DNA of 64,000 nucleotides from Novosphingobium sp. 9 (GCF_025340265.1 NZ_CP022708.1:519501-583500); one strand, 5' to 3'. Counted from the stretch's first letter, positions 16,496 to 25,817 are shown. Made by a program: numbers and translations. The notes: generated from the letters alone by a model not told the origin.

Positions 16496-18040
16496 ATGAT
16501 CCGCAAACTGTCCCTGACTCTGCTCGCGGCGACCACGCTTTGCGCAGGCGCATCGGTTGAAGCTGCTCCGAAGGCGCCGACCGTGAAAGTTCAGCAGGGT
16601 GTTCTGTCGGGCACCGTCGATCAGGGTATCACCAGTTTCAAGGGCATTCCCTATGCCGCGCCGCCGGTCGGGCCGCTGCGCTGGCGCGCACCGCAGGCCC
16701 CGGCGCACTGGCAGGGCGTGCGCCGCGCCGACAGGTTCGGCTTCATCTGTACCCAGCCCGATATTCCCGGCGGCCCCGGCCTGCCGCAGAGCGAAGACTG
16801 CCTGACGCTCAACGTCTGGAAGCCATCGGCACCCGCAAAGGGGAAGCGCCCGGTGATGCTGTGGATCCACGGCGGCGGCAGCTTCATGGGGGCGGGCTCC
16901 GACCCGCTCTATGACGGCAGCGCACTGGCGCGCGAAGGCGTGGTGGTGGTGTCGATCAACTACCGCCTCGGTGCGCTGGGATACTTCGTGCATCCGGCGC
17001 TGAGCGGGGCTGCTGCGGACGTGAAGGCGGATGGCGGGATGCTTGCCAATTACGGCCTGATGGACCAGCTTGCCGCGATGCGCTGGGTGAAGCGCAATAT
17101 CGCCGCGTTCGGTGGCGATCCCGCCAATGTGACGATTTTCGGGGAATCCGCAGGCGGCTGCTATGTCGATATGTGGATGACCTCGCCCGTGGCGCGCGGG
17201 CTCTTTGCCAGGGCGATCACCGAATCCTGCCCCGGCTTCATCGAGAGCCGCACCATGGCCGAAGGCACGCAGCGCGGCGAGGCGCTGGCCAGGGCGCTCG
17301 GCGTCGAGGGTGCGGGGCCTGAGGCGCTCGCTCGCCTGCGCGCGCTCCCCGCCGCAGACTTCGTGACCAGGGCGGCGATCAAGGGCACCTATCCTTTCAT
17401 AGATGGGAAGATTGTGCCCGAAGATCCGTTCCGGGCAGCGCAGGCAGGCCATGCCGCACGCGTGCCGTGGCTGATCGGCTCGAACAGCTTCGATGCCAGC
17501 TATCTGCCCTATTTCGGTGTCGATATCTCCAAGCCGCTGGCCGCGTATACGCCCGCCGACCAGTCGCGCATTCTGGCGGCCTACACGCCGCCCGGTGCCG
17601 ATGATGTGGCGAAGCACCGCGCACCGATGGCGTTCCTTTCCGACATGGTGATGGGCGCGAGCGACCGCTTGTTCGCGACGCAGGCTGCGGCTGTCGGCGC
17701 GCCGACGTGGATCTACAGTTTCCGCTACGAAGGTTCCGCCACAAAGCCGGATTCGCTGGGCGTTCCGCATGGCGGCGAACTGCCATACGTTTTCGGCAAT
17801 GCCGGACAGGGCATCGCGCTGGTGAGCGCAAAGGATCATGCGGTGTCGTCCGAGGTGCGCCGCGTCTGGACCGACTTCGCCAAAGGCCGCCTGCCGCTCG
17901 CGCAATCGTGGAGCAGCGCGCGTCGGACGCTGGTGTTCGGCACCGATGGCACACTTTCCACGCCGCAGGACTACCACCGCGCCCGGCTCGATCTGGCGAC
18001 ACCTTTCGCGCGCGACAATGCGGGGCGATGGGACCCGTGA
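16496..18040 (+). CDS. Type-B carboxylesterase, secreted
   Basis: A 514-residue carboxylesterase/cholinesterase-fold enzyme with a signal peptide (residues 1-23, ending in VEAA), so it acts in the periplasm. The oxyanion-hole motif HGGG is at 125-128, the nucleophile Ser218 is in GESAGG, and a catalytic His is likely in GVPHGGELPYVFG near residue 425. EDCLTLNVW at 100-108 is the second family signature. It follows the TonB receptor and precedes the amidohydrolase, so it probably cleaves an ester of the imported compound. A TonB receptor with a type-B esterase and a permease also occurs in the fumonisin (fum) cluster of Sphingopyxis, but nothing here proves that substrate. Confidence 0.92.
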   Translation: MIRKLSLTLLAATTLCAGASVEAAPKAPTVKVQQGVLSGTVDQGITSFKGIPYAAPPVGPLRWRAPQAPAHWQGVRRADRFGFICTQPDIPGGPGLPQSEDCLTLNVWKPSAPAKGKRPVMLWIHGGGSFMGAGSDPLYDGSALAREGVVVVSINYRLGALGYFVHPALSGAAADVKADGGMLANYGLMDQLAAMRWVKRNIAAFGGDPANVTIFGESAGGCYVDMWMTSPVARGLFARAITESCPGFIESRTMAEGTQRGEALARALGVEGAGPEALARLRALPAADFVTRAAIKGTYPFIDGKIVPEDPFRAAQAGHAARVPWLIGSNSFDASYLPYFGVDISKPLAAYTPADQSRILAAYTPPGADDVAKHRAPMAFLSDMVMGASDRLFATQAAAVGAPTWIYSFRYEGSATKPDSLGVPHGGELPYVFGNAGQGIALVSAKDHAVSSEVRRVWTDFAKGRLPLAQSWSSARRTLVFGTDGTLSTPQDYHRARLDLATPFARDNAGRWDP

Positions 18041-18096
18041 GCCCGACCGGCCCCACTCCGAACACTTTGAATATCAAGACGAATGGAATTGACGAC

Positions 18097-19686
18097 GTGA
18101 CTGTTTCTCCTGCCGCCCCCGGCGACGAATACGCGCAGAGCCTGGAGGCGCGCGGGATGCCCGCATTGCCTGCCGCGCCCGCGCGCGACCGGGGCGAAGG
18201 ACCGTTCGAGCGGCTGGTGCTGCGCGGCGCCACGGTGATCGACGGCACCGGCGCGCCGCCGTGGGGGCCGGTGGATATCGTCGTCGAGAACGGACGGATT
18301 ACCGGGCTGCACGCGGTGGGCGTCCCCGGCCGCGCGATCAATCCCGAGCGTCGTCCGGGCGCGGGAACGCGCGAGATCGACTGCCACGGCAAGTTCGTGA
18401 CGCCGGGCTTCGTCGATGCCCATGCCCATATCGGCTGGCCCGCCCATGCTGCGCGCGGCGCCCAGCCTCGGGCAGACTACATCTACAAACTGTGGCTGGC
18501 ACACGGCGTCACCACCGTTCGCGAGATGGGCTCGATCAACGGCCTTGGCTGGTCGCTGTCGGAAAAGGCGCGCGCGGCAAGCCACGAGATCGCGGCGCCG
18601 CGCCTGCTGGTCCATGCCTATTTCCCCGCCGTCAACGACATGCTCAAGACCATCCATTCGCCGCAGCAGGCGCGCGAATGGGTGCAGGGCATCGCGGCAC
18701 GCGGCGCGGACGGCATCAAGTTCTTCGGCGGCGCACCCAGCCTGATGCGCAGCGCGATCGAGGAAGCGAACGCGCTGGGTCTGCGCACCGGCTGTCACCA
18801 TGCCCAGCAGGCAGTGGGGCGCGCTAATGCCATGACCACGGCGAAGTGGGGCCTCACCAGCGCCGAGCATTTCTATGGCCTGCCCGAAGCGCTGTTCGAC
18901 GACCGCCTGCTTCAGGCCTACCCGGCGGACTACAACTACGCCGATGAATATATGCGCTTTTCCGAGGCGGGGTTCGGCTTCCACCTTGCCGCGCAGCCGG
19001 GCTCGGATCACTGGAACAAGGTGCTCGACCAGTTCCTTGAACTGGATTTCACGTTTGTGCCGACGCTGGGCATCTACGACGCCAACCGCGACCTGATGCG
19101 CGCGCGCCGGGCAGACTGGCATGACGAATACACATGGCCCGGCCTGTGGGATTCCTTCCAGCCCGATCGCGGCGCCCATGGCGCGCACTGGTTCCGCTGG
19201 TCGACGGCGGACGAGATCCGCTGGAAGCAGAATTACCAGCTGTGGATGGCCTTCATCAACGCCTACAAGAATCGCGGCGGCCGCGTGGCTGCGGGCAGCG
19301 ACAGCGGTTTCATCTTCCAGACTTATGGCTTCGGGTTCGTGCGTGAACTGGAAATGCTGCAGGAGGCGGGCTTCCATCCGCTCGAAGTGCTGCGCGCGGC
19401 GACCAGTCAGGGTGCCGACCTCATGGGGCTGGGCGACGAGATCGGCGTGATCGACGTGGGGCGTGTGGCCGACCTGCTGGTGCATGACGTCAATCCGCTG
19501 GCCGACTTCAAGCAGCTCTACGGCACTGGCGCGATGCGTCTGGATGACGAGAACGGCGGCGGCACCGTGTGGCAGCGCGCGCTGCGCTACACGATCCGCG
19601 AAGGGCTGGTCTACGACGTGGCCGAACTGCTGGCAGACGTGCGCGACATGGTGGCGCAGGAACGCGAAAGGCTGGCGGCGCAGTGA
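18097..19686 (+). CDS. Metal-dependent amidohydrolase (imidazolonepropionase-like)
   Basis: About 529 residues. LRGATVIDGTGAPPWGPVDI is the usual N-terminal beta-sandwich start, GFVDAHAHIGW carries the HxH metal pair, ADGIKFFGG a likely bridging Lys, GCHHAQQ and SAEHFYG metal His residues, and VAAGSDSGF the catalytic Asp. This marks a TIM-barrel amidohydrolase of the COG1228 type. I prefer the GTG at 18097 because GGA lies 9 bases upstream and family members start close to LEARGMPALP; an ATG at 18028, overlapping the esterase, is the alternative. No signal peptide, so it is cytoplasmic. It probably cleaves an amide or cyclic amide of the product made by the upstream esterase. Confidence 0.85.
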   Translation: MTVSPAAPGDEYAQSLEARGMPALPAAPARDRGEGPFERLVLRGATVIDGTGAPPWGPVDIVVENGRITGLHAVGVPGRAINPERRPGAGTREIDCHGKFVTPGFVDAHAHIGWPAHAARGAQPRADYIYKLWLAHGVTTVREMGSINGLGWSLSEKARAASHEIAAPRLLVHAYFPAVNDMLKTIHSPQQAREWVQGIAARGADGIKFFGGAPSLMRSAIEEANALGLRTGCHHAQQAVGRANAMTTAKWGLTSAEHFYGLPEALFDDRLLQAYPADYNYADEYMRFSEAGFGFHLAAQPGSDHWNKVLDQFLELDFTFVPTLGIYDANRDLMRARRADWHDEYTWPGLWDSFQPDRGAHGAHWFRWSTADEIRWKQNYQLWMAFINAYKNRGGRVAAGSDSGFIFQTYGFGFVRELEMLQEAGFHPLEVLRAATSQGADLMGLGDEIGVIDVGRVADLLVHDVNPLADFKQLYGTGAMRLDDENGGGTVWQRALRYTIREGLVYDVAELLADVRDMVAQERERLAAQ

Positions 19687-20735
19687 TCGAGGGGCTCCCG
19701 CGCGCGCCGATCGGCTCCGATCCGATCGAGGTGGTGCTGGTGACGGGCTTCCTCGGCACCGGCAAGACCAGCCTGATCCGCGCGGCGCTGGAAAGCGTCG
19801 ATACCGCGCGTACCGGGGTGATCGTCAACGAAGCGGGGGATACCGATTTCGACGGTATCCAGATCGCCGAGGCGACCGGCGGCATGTCGGCCATCCGCAT
19901 GCTGGGCAACGGTTGCCTGTGCTGCGAGGCGCAAGACGATCTGGCCGAGGCGATCCGTGCGCTGGTAGCGCGCCATCTCGACCTGACCGGCCTGCCCAGC
20001 GAGCGGATCATCGTCGAGGCGAGCGGCCTTGCGCGTCCGGGCCGCCTGCTGCGCCAGTTCCAGCAACTGCGCGAGCTTCCCTTGCGCGTGCGGGTGGTGG
20101 CGACCGTCGATGCCATGCTCATCGCCGATCCCGAACGCCATGGCGAGATCGCCGCGCAGTGGGCTGCGGCGGGAACGCTCGTGCTGACGCGGGGCGACAT
20201 GGCCGCCGATGGCGGTGCGCGCGCGATGGCGATGGCGCAGGCGATCAATCCGCTGGCCGTCGTGGTGACACAAGGATCGCAGGCCGAGCGTGCCGCCGCG
20301 CTGTTCGAGGCAGGCGGCCCGACGATCCCTGCCTTGTCCGACGCACCGGAAACGGCCCCTTCATCATCCGGTCATGGCCGCGTCCGCGCGGTCACCTTGA
20401 GGCAACGTCCCGGCGTCAGCTGGGATGCGTGCGCGGAATGGCTCGACAACCTCGGTGGAATCGGGGGCGAGCGGGTTCTTCGGGTCAAGGGACTGGTCAG
20501 CCCGGTCGGCAGCGACCGCAGCTGGCTGGTGCAGGCCGTGGGCACGACATTCGCCGTGCCCACGGCCATCCCTCGCACCCCGCACGGACACATGGTGGTG
20601 ATCGGCGAGGAAATCGACGCGGCGTTTCTTGCCGAAATCGAGCCGCAAGGTCTGTTCGACCTGCCCGATTCCGATCATTCTCACGACCATCACGCAAACC
20701 ACCCCCTCCACTATACGGACGCTGCGCATGCCTGA
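19683..20735 (+). CDS. CobW/COG0523-family GTPase, putative metallochaperone
   Basis: A 350-residue G3E-family GTPase. The Walker A motif GFLGTGKTS is at residues 22-30, the metal-binding CxCC motif (NGCLCCEA) at 78-81, a CobW C-terminal domain follows, and the end is His-rich (DSDHSHDHHANHPLHY). COG0523 proteins use GTP to hand zinc or cobalt to client enzymes. The GTG start overlaps the amidohydrolase stop (GTGA), so the two proteins are translationally coupled, which points to the amidohydrolase as the client. The general G3E call is firm; the client is inferred from coupling. Confidence 0.9.
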   Translation: MIEGLPRAPIGSDPIEVVLVTGFLGTGKTSLIRAALESVDTARTGVIVNEAGDTDFDGIQIAEATGGMSAIRMLGNGCLCCEAQDDLAEAIRALVARHLDLTGLPSERIIVEASGLARPGRLLRQFQQLRELPLRVRVVATVDAMLIADPERHGEIAAQWAAAGTLVLTRGDMAADGGARAMAMAQAINPLAVVVTQGSQAERAAALFEAGGPTIPALSDAPETAPSSSGHGRVRAVTLRQRPGVSWDACAEWLDNLGGIGGERVLRVKGLVSPVGSDRSWLVQAVGTTFAVPTAIPRTPHGHMVVIGEEIDAAFLAEIEPQGLFDLPDSDHSHDHHANHPLHYTDAAHA

Positions 20736-22101
20736 TCTTTCCGCCGCTTCCGGCCAGCCGGAGTCTGCCCAACTGCAATCCAGCCTGTCCGCAAGGCTGG
20801 ATGCCATGCGCTTCGGGCGGTTCCACCGCCGTCTGCTGTTGATCGGCGGCTCGGGCTACACCTTCGATGCGATGGACGTGGCGATCATCGGCTTCGTGTT
20901 GCCCGTCGTCACCCAGCGCTGGGGCCTGACCGGAACGGAAGCAGGGATCGTCGCCGGATCGGGCGCGATCGGCGGGATCGTCGGCGCGCTGGCTGCGGGG
21001 CGGCTTGGCGATGTGTTCGGGCGCCGTCTGGTCATGATGTGGGCCTTGGCGATCTATGCCGTCGCCACACTGGTGAGCGCGCTGGCCGCCAATTTCGACC
21101 AGTTTCTCATCGCCCGGATCATCGCCGGGATCGGCACATCGGCAGAGAGCGTGATCATTGCCCCGTTCCTTTCCGAATTTGCGCCATCGCGTCTGCGCGG
21201 GCGGTTCACCGGGGCATTGACCGGCTTTTTCTCCTTTGGATTCATCGCCGCTGCCATGCTGGGATGGGCCTTGGTGCCGGTGGGCGCGGAGGCATGGCGC
21301 TGGGCTTTGGGGCTGACCGCGCTGCCTATCGTCCTGCTGCTGTGGTGGCGCCGAGGCTTGCCGGAATCGCCGCGCTGGCTCGAAGGCAAGGGGCGTTATG
21401 CCGAAGCCGAGGCCATCGTGGATAAAGTCGAGGCCGAGTGCGGATCGATGGCGCCGGTGTCGATTGCCGGATCAATGATGGAGCGCCAAGGCGCCGTGCC
21501 GGAAAAAGCCGGGCTTGCCCTGCTGTTGCAGGCGCCCTGGCGGCGCCACCTTGCGGTCGCTTTCGTGCTCTGGGCAGTGATGGGTTGCTGTTACTATGCC
21601 TTCATGACCTGGATTCCGGGCCTGCTGATCGCGCGTGGTCTGACCATGTCCAAGAGTTTCGGCTTCACGATTGCCATCTACGCGGCACAGGTGCCCGGCT
21701 ATTTCTCCGCCGCATGGGCCAACGATCGGTTCGGGCGGCGCGAAGTGATCGCCGGTTATCTGGGGCTCGGCGCGTTGGGCGCGCTGTTCCTTGCCAATGT
21801 CCAGACACCGACCGGACTGCTTTGGGCAAGCATAGCCCTCTCTTTCGCGCTGAACGGTGTCTACGCGGGGCTCTACGCCTATACACCGGAACTGTTCCCG
21901 ACCGCGATTCGGGCGACCGCGCAAGGCATCGCCACGGCGACCTCGCGCGTCGGTGCGATGGTGTCGCCCGTGCTGGTCGGCGCGCTCTATCCGGTGCTGG
22001 GTTTTACCGGGGTGTTCGTGGCGGCGCTGGTGCTGCTTGCGACCGGCGCCTTGACCGCGTTGCTGGCAGGGCCGAGAACCAGCGGCCAGTCCCTGAGTTA
22101 A
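20728..22101 (+). CDS. MFS transporter (NiaP/AAHS-like metabolite:H+ symporter)
   Basis: A 457-residue, 12-helix MFS porter. The GYTFDAMDVAIIGFVLP segment in helix 1, the loop-2/3 motif GRLGDVFGRRLVMM and PESPRWLEGKGR in the central loop resemble aromatic-acid or NiaP-type importers. The start overlaps the GTPase gene by 8 bases, so it belongs to the same operon as the receptor, esterase and amidohydrolase. It would carry the substrate, or a product of periplasmic ester cleavage, into the cytoplasm. Confidence 0.9.
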   Translation: MPDLSAASGQPESAQLQSSLSARLDAMRFGRFHRRLLLIGGSGYTFDAMDVAIIGFVLPVVTQRWGLTGTEAGIVAGSGAIGGIVGALAAGRLGDVFGRRLVMMWALAIYAVATLVSALAANFDQFLIARIIAGIGTSAESVIIAPFLSEFAPSRLRGRFTGALTGFFSFGFIAAAMLGWALVPVGAEAWRWALGLTALPIVLLLWWRRGLPESPRWLEGKGRYAEAEAIVDKVEAECGSMAPVSIAGSMMERQGAVPEKAGLALLLQAPWRRHLAVAFVLWAVMGCCYYAFMTWIPGLLIARGLTMSKSFGFTIAIYAAQVPGYFSAAWANDRFGRREVIAGYLGLGALGALFLANVQTPTGLLWASIALSFALNGVYAGLYAYTPELFPTAIRATAQGIATATSRVGAMVSPVLVGALYPVLGFTGVFVAALVLLATGALTALLAGPRTSGQSLS

Positions 22102-22118
22102 CGCATCCCTGAGTTAAC
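22090..22118 (+). repeat. Tandem duplication over the MFS stop codon
   Basis: TCCCTGAGTTAAC occurs twice (22090-22102 and 22106-22118), 3 bases apart. The first copy carries the stop codon TAA of the MFS gene. It looks like a recent slippage duplication just outside the coding end; I see no function. Confidence 0.7.
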
Positions 22119-22233
22119 CAGACCTTGAGCCAGGCCCGCGTCAGGAGGTAAGCTTGTGCGCATCGCCATTATGTGCTCGACCCTATGGTAAGCACCTATA
22201 CCGGTTGCTGAAAAACGGGAACCGCGTGGGCAA

Positions 22234-23595
22234 ATGGCTAACGATGTCGCAGCAGAAGTCTGGAGTGAGCGACGCGAAGGCTGGACGGCGGGCAGGTCCG
22301 ACGCGCGCGATGCGGCGGCGACGGATTACGGGCGCATCATCCACTCGTCCTCCTTCCGGCGGTTGCAGGGCAAGACCCAGATTCTCAATCTGGGAGACTC
22401 GGATTTCTACCGCAACCGCTTGACGCATTCGATCGAGGTTGCGCAGGTTGCCGGTGGCATCGCGCTGCAGTTGCGGAAGGATTTTCCGGACCATGAGGCG
22501 GCGCCCTGGATACCTGACCTCACCCTGATCCAGGCGATCGGGGCAACGCACGACCTTGGCCATCCGCCGTTCGGCCATGGGGGCGAAGTGGCGCTGCATT
22601 ACGGCATGCGGGATCATGGCGGGTTTGAAGGCAACGGCCAGACCTTGCGCATTCTCAGCAGGCTTGAGAAGTTTTCGGACCACAACGGCGCCAACCTGTC
22701 GCGCCGGTCGCTGCTGGGTGTGCTCAAGTATCCGGCTGCGATGAGCGCCGTGCGCAGCACCGAGGACAAATTGCGCCCCCAGTTGTTGCAGGGAACGTCT
22801 GTCGTACACCTGATCGATCGCAAGGCCTGCCGTCCGCCCAAGTGCTATCTCGACACCGAGATGGATGTGGTCGACTGGCTGCTCGATCCCATTCCGGCTG
22901 CCGAGCGCGATCTGTTCACGAGCTGGAACCCGGTTGCGGGCGATCATGGCAAGACCCGGCACAAGTCGTTCGATTGCAGCATCATGGACCTGGCCGATGA
23001 CATTGCATTCGGCGTGCACGATCTGGAAGACGCGCTGGCAATGGGCCTGATGAACGCCGAGGATCTGGCCGCGACGCTGCCCGAAGAGGCGTGCCGCAGT
23101 TTTCTCGATTATATTCAGACCCGCGAGACCAATTTCGGGAATGATGTTCGGCAGGGATTGTTCAGCGCCTTGTGCCACGAAAGAACGCGCAAGCGCAACA
23201 TCGGACGGATGGTCACGCACCTGATCACCTCTGTCGAGATCAAGGCCGAAGAGGACTTTGCAACACCCCTGCTGCGATACCGGGTCGACCTGCCAAAGCC
23301 GCAACGCGATTTCCTGAATGCCTTGAAGAAAGCCGTAATGGAAAAGGTGATCAGGAGCGCGGGCGTCCAGCAGCTTGAATTCAAGGGACAAAGCATGGTC
23401 GTGGCGGTGTTCGAAGCTTTTGCGACCGATCCGAAATCACTGCTGCCGGACAGTACCAGAGCGCGCTACGAGGCTGCGGACGACAAGATGCGCGTGATCT
23501 GCGATCATGTGGCGGGCATGACCGATGGCTTTCTGCTGCGCACTTACGAACGCCTGTTCAGTCCGCGTATGGGCTCGGTGTTCGACCGGATCTAG
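22234..23595 (+). CDS. dgt: Deoxyguanosinetriphosphate triphosphohydrolase-like protein (HD domain)
   Basis: A 453-residue HD-superfamily dNTPase. The Dgt start SSFRRLQGKTQI is followed by metal ligands His65 (in LTHSIEVAQ), His106-Asp107 and the loop GATHDLGHPPFGHGGE. Such enzymes cleave dNTPs, typically dGTP, to the nucleoside and triphosphate, controlling dNTP pools; some members restrict phages by dNTP depletion. It is a lone gene (133 bases after the MFS stop, convergent with the iron operon), which neither supports nor excludes a defence role. No strong ribosome site is seen (GGGCAA before ATG). Confidence 0.88.
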   Translation: MANDVAAEVWSERREGWTAGRSDARDAAATDYGRIIHSSSFRRLQGKTQILNLGDSDFYRNRLTHSIEVAQVAGGIALQLRKDFPDHEAAPWIPDLTLIQAIGATHDLGHPPFGHGGEVALHYGMRDHGGFEGNGQTLRILSRLEKFSDHNGANLSRRSLLGVLKYPAAMSAVRSTEDKLRPQLLQGTSVVHLIDRKACRPPKCYLDTEMDVVDWLLDPIPAAERDLFTSWNPVAGDHGKTRHKSFDCSIMDLADDIAFGVHDLEDALAMGLMNAEDLAATLPEEACRSFLDYIQTRETNFGNDVRQGLFSALCHERTRKRNIGRMVTHLITSVEIKAEEDFATPLLRYRVDLPKPQRDFLNALKKAVMEKVIRSAGVQQLEFKGQSMVVAVFEAFATDPKSLLPDSTRARYEAADDKMRVICDHVAGMTDGFLLRTYERLFSPRMGSVFDRI

Positions 23596-23619
23596 GCGGA
23601 AACGATGGCAGTGCATTCA

Positions 23620-23922
23620 TCACTTCGGCCCGCATAGCCAGATCATCAGGACCAGTGGCGCGCCGGCCATAATGAATATGGCCCAGACGCGGACAACGCT
23701 GCAGGTATGGAAGGCCGCCATCGACAGGCAGGCAAAGATGGCGAAACTGGCGAGAGTCGCCGCTGTCACCGCCTCGACGCGCGCCATGCCGAGCCCGGCC
23801 AGCGCAAGGGAGAGGGCCATGGTGACAAGCGCGGTCAAACCGTAAGCGCCCAGCGTTACAGCGAGGATGCGTGCGGCTGTCAGAAGGTGGGGGTGAACCC
23901 TTGCAGACTCCTGCATCGGCAT
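23620..23922 (-). CDS. DUF3649 family membrane protein, iron-uptake associated
   Basis: A 100-residue protein with three predicted membrane helices (LLTAARILAVTLGAYGLTAL, VEAVTAATLASFAIFACLSM, VVRVWAIFIMAGAPLVLMIW). The length and pattern fit DUF3649, found beside PepSY and DUF3325 genes at ferric-siderophore receptors. The biochemical role is unknown. The ATG at 23922 has AAAGGAAAG upstream, and the gene follows the DUF3325 gene by 11 bases, so it is the last gene of the operon. Confidence 0.75.
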   Translation of the reverse strand: MPMQESARVHPHLLTAARILAVTLGAYGLTALVTMALSLALAGLGMARVEAVTAATLASFAIFACLSMAAFHTCSVVRVWAIFIMAGAPLVLMIWLCGPK

Positions 23923-23933
23923 GGTCTTTCCTT

Positions 23934-24224
23934 TCAGGAGAACAGGCGCAGGATGCGCTCGCGGTTGGTCTGGGCGGTGAGAACCAGCAGTGCGCAAAGG
24001 CTCAGCCAGCCGAACCAGGCGACTATGCCGTAACCCCAGCCGTGGCCCAGTCCGGCGATAAGGAAGGCAAGGGCGAGCAGGGCGAACCCGCCGCGCCGCA
24101 ACCGTTGTGAGGCGATCGGCGTAAGCTTGCGACGTAGCCAGTCCTGCTGATGGCGGGCCATGGCCAGCAGGAGCAACGCGAAACCGGTCAGGGTAGTCAG
24201 AGCCGTAAACAGATGGATCATCAT
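23934..24224 (-). CDS. DUF3325 family membrane protein
   Basis: A 96-residue protein starting MMIHLFTALTTLTGFALLLL with three membrane helices and the polar segment ARHQQDWLRR after helix 1, which is characteristic of DUF3325. The ATG overlaps the stop of the PepSY gene (ATGA), so the two are coupled. These proteins occur almost only in siderophore-uptake operons. They may help the PepSY protein, a likely inner-membrane reductase, but that is unproven. Confidence 0.8.
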   Translation of the reverse strand: MMIHLFTALTTLTGFALLLLAMARHQQDWLRRKLTPIASQRLRRGGFALLALAFLIAGLGHGWGYGIVAWFGWLSLCALLVLTAQTNRERILRLFS

Positions 24225-25789
24225 GCCGCCATTCCCTGTGGGTTTCGCTGGCGCCGCGCGGAAGCGGACTTTGGCTGATGGCGCAGAACTTTCCACGCGG
24301 TGAAGGCAAGTCCGCCTGCCAGCGCGATCATGGCCCCGTCGAACCCGGCGAATACCCAGTCGTGGTTCCACAGGCTGGAGAGCAGGCCACGCGAGGTCGT
24401 GGCGGCGTTGACCAGTGGCACCAGCGCGTAAAGCGCAGCAGTCGCCCCCAGCGCTTCGACCCATGCCCTCTTGGCGGGCCGGGCCAGCGTCCACGCGAAG
24501 ATCGCCCCCCATGCGATGAACAGGCTGTCGATTTCCCGTTCCGCTCGCTCAGGCAGGGTTATGGGCAGCAGGCGGTTGGTGAGAAAGTAGACGGCAATCC
24601 CGGCAGGTGCTCCGGCGATGAAGCCGATGTTCAGGCGCTCGACCAGTCGGAAGCCGAAGTGCGGGCGTGCGGGATCGGCCAGTTTCGCGCGGCGCTTCAC
24701 GCACCACAGCGCGAGCCCGGTCGCCACCATCGCGGTGCCGCCAAGGCCGGAGAGGAAGTAGAGCCAGCGCAGGCCATAACCGGCGAACCAGGCCGTGTGC
24801 AGATCGACCATGACATCCTGCGTCATGCGTGCGGCGCCTGCGTTCGGGGGGGCGTCCGGCAAGGCCGTACCTTTCACCGCATCGAGGCGCAGGGCTTCGT
24901 CCAGACCATCGCCCCAGCCGGTGCGCCGGGCGTAGAACTGCGCGCTCGCGGCGGCATCGCCGGGATGCTCGATAGTGATCGAGCCCGGCTGGGCGCCGTG
25001 CCATGTCTGCTGGGCCTGTGCGACCAGTACGCGAAGCGGCAGGCCAGGCATGGGTGTGCCGCTTGCGGTTCTCTCGTCGCCTTGCGGATAGGCATCGGCA
25101 TAGAACGCCTCGCGCGTCGGGTAATTGGCAGAGATCGCCCAGGGCATCAGCGTGAACAGCAGGGTGACGAGCCCGGTATAGGTCATCATCACATGGAACG
25201 GCAGCGCCAGCACCCCGGTGGCGTTGTGCGCGTCCAGCCAGCTGCGCTGCCCCTTGCCGAAGCGCATCTGGAAGAAGTCGGTGAAGATCTTCTTGTGCGT
25301 GACCACGCCCGAAAGGATCGCCACCAGCATCGCCAGCGCGGCAAGGCTGACGATCATGCGCGCCCACATCACCGGCATGTAGTGCAGGTCGAAATGGAAG
25401 CGGTAGAGGAAGAACCCGCCGCGCGTCTCGCGCACGGCCAGTTTCTCGCCCGTCTGCGGATCGAGGGTGATCGGCTCGCTGCGGTCGCGATAACCTTCGC
25501 CCGGCATCCGCCACGATACCGACAAGCCGGTGCCGCCGCGCGCGTTGGGCAGCGAGACGTTCCAGCTTTCGGCGCCCGCCCCGCGCTTTCGCAGCAGGGC
25601 GTCGGCAGCATCGAGCGCGCGAGGTGAAACGCGGGTTTCCGCCGGCAGTTCGGGGCGCATCCAGGCATCGATCTCGTACTGGAAGAACGCCGCCGTCCCG
25701 AACACGAAAATGACATAGAGCACCCAGCCGGGCAGCAGCCCGACCCATGTGTGCAAGGATGCCATCGACTGGCGGAAACCCTGTTTCAT
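24221..25789 (-). CDS. PepSY-associated transmembrane protein, siderophore-iron reductase-like
   Basis: A 522-residue inner-membrane protein. The start MKQGFRQSMASLHTWVGLLP and the second helix segment ARMIVSLAALAMLVAILSG are typical of PepSY_TM proteins. A large periplasmic part (about residues 210-340) lies between helix pairs, and several His residues in membrane segments could bind haem. Family members such as FoxB and FpvG-like proteins reduce or release iron from ferric siderophores in the periplasm. It lies 28 bases after the FecA-like receptor gene, in the same operon. Confidence 0.85.
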   Translation of the reverse strand: MKQGFRQSMASLHTWVGLLPGWVLYVIFVFGTAAFFQYEIDAWMRPELPAETRVSPRALDAADALLRKRGAGAESWNVSLPNARGGTGLSVSWRMPGEGYRDRSEPITLDPQTGEKLAVRETRGGFFLYRFHFDLHYMPVMWARMIVSLAALAMLVAILSGVVTHKKIFTDFFQMRFGKGQRSWLDAHNATGVLALPFHVMMTYTGLVTLLFTLMPWAISANYPTREAFYADAYPQGDERTASGTPMPGLPLRVLVAQAQQTWHGAQPGSITIEHPGDAAASAQFYARRTGWGDGLDEALRLDAVKGTALPDAPPNAGAARMTQDVMVDLHTAWFAGYGLRWLYFLSGLGGTAMVATGLALWCVKRRAKLADPARPHFGFRLVERLNIGFIAGAPAGIAVYFLTNRLLPITLPERAEREIDSLFIAWGAIFAWTLARPAKRAWVEALGATAALYALVPLVNAATTSRGLLSSLWNHDWVFAGFDGAMIALAGGLAFTAWKVLRHQPKSASARRQRNPQGMAA

Positions 25790-25817
25790 GCCGCGATCAC
25801 CTTCGGCACGTCGCTTT

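Noticed and set aside
14003..17977. Very long minus-strand open frame (over 1,300 codons) opposite the TonB receptor and esterase
   Set aside because: It is the antisense shadow of two clear plus-strand genes; high GC keeps this frame open. Its product is Arg/His/Gly-rich with no domain or signal.
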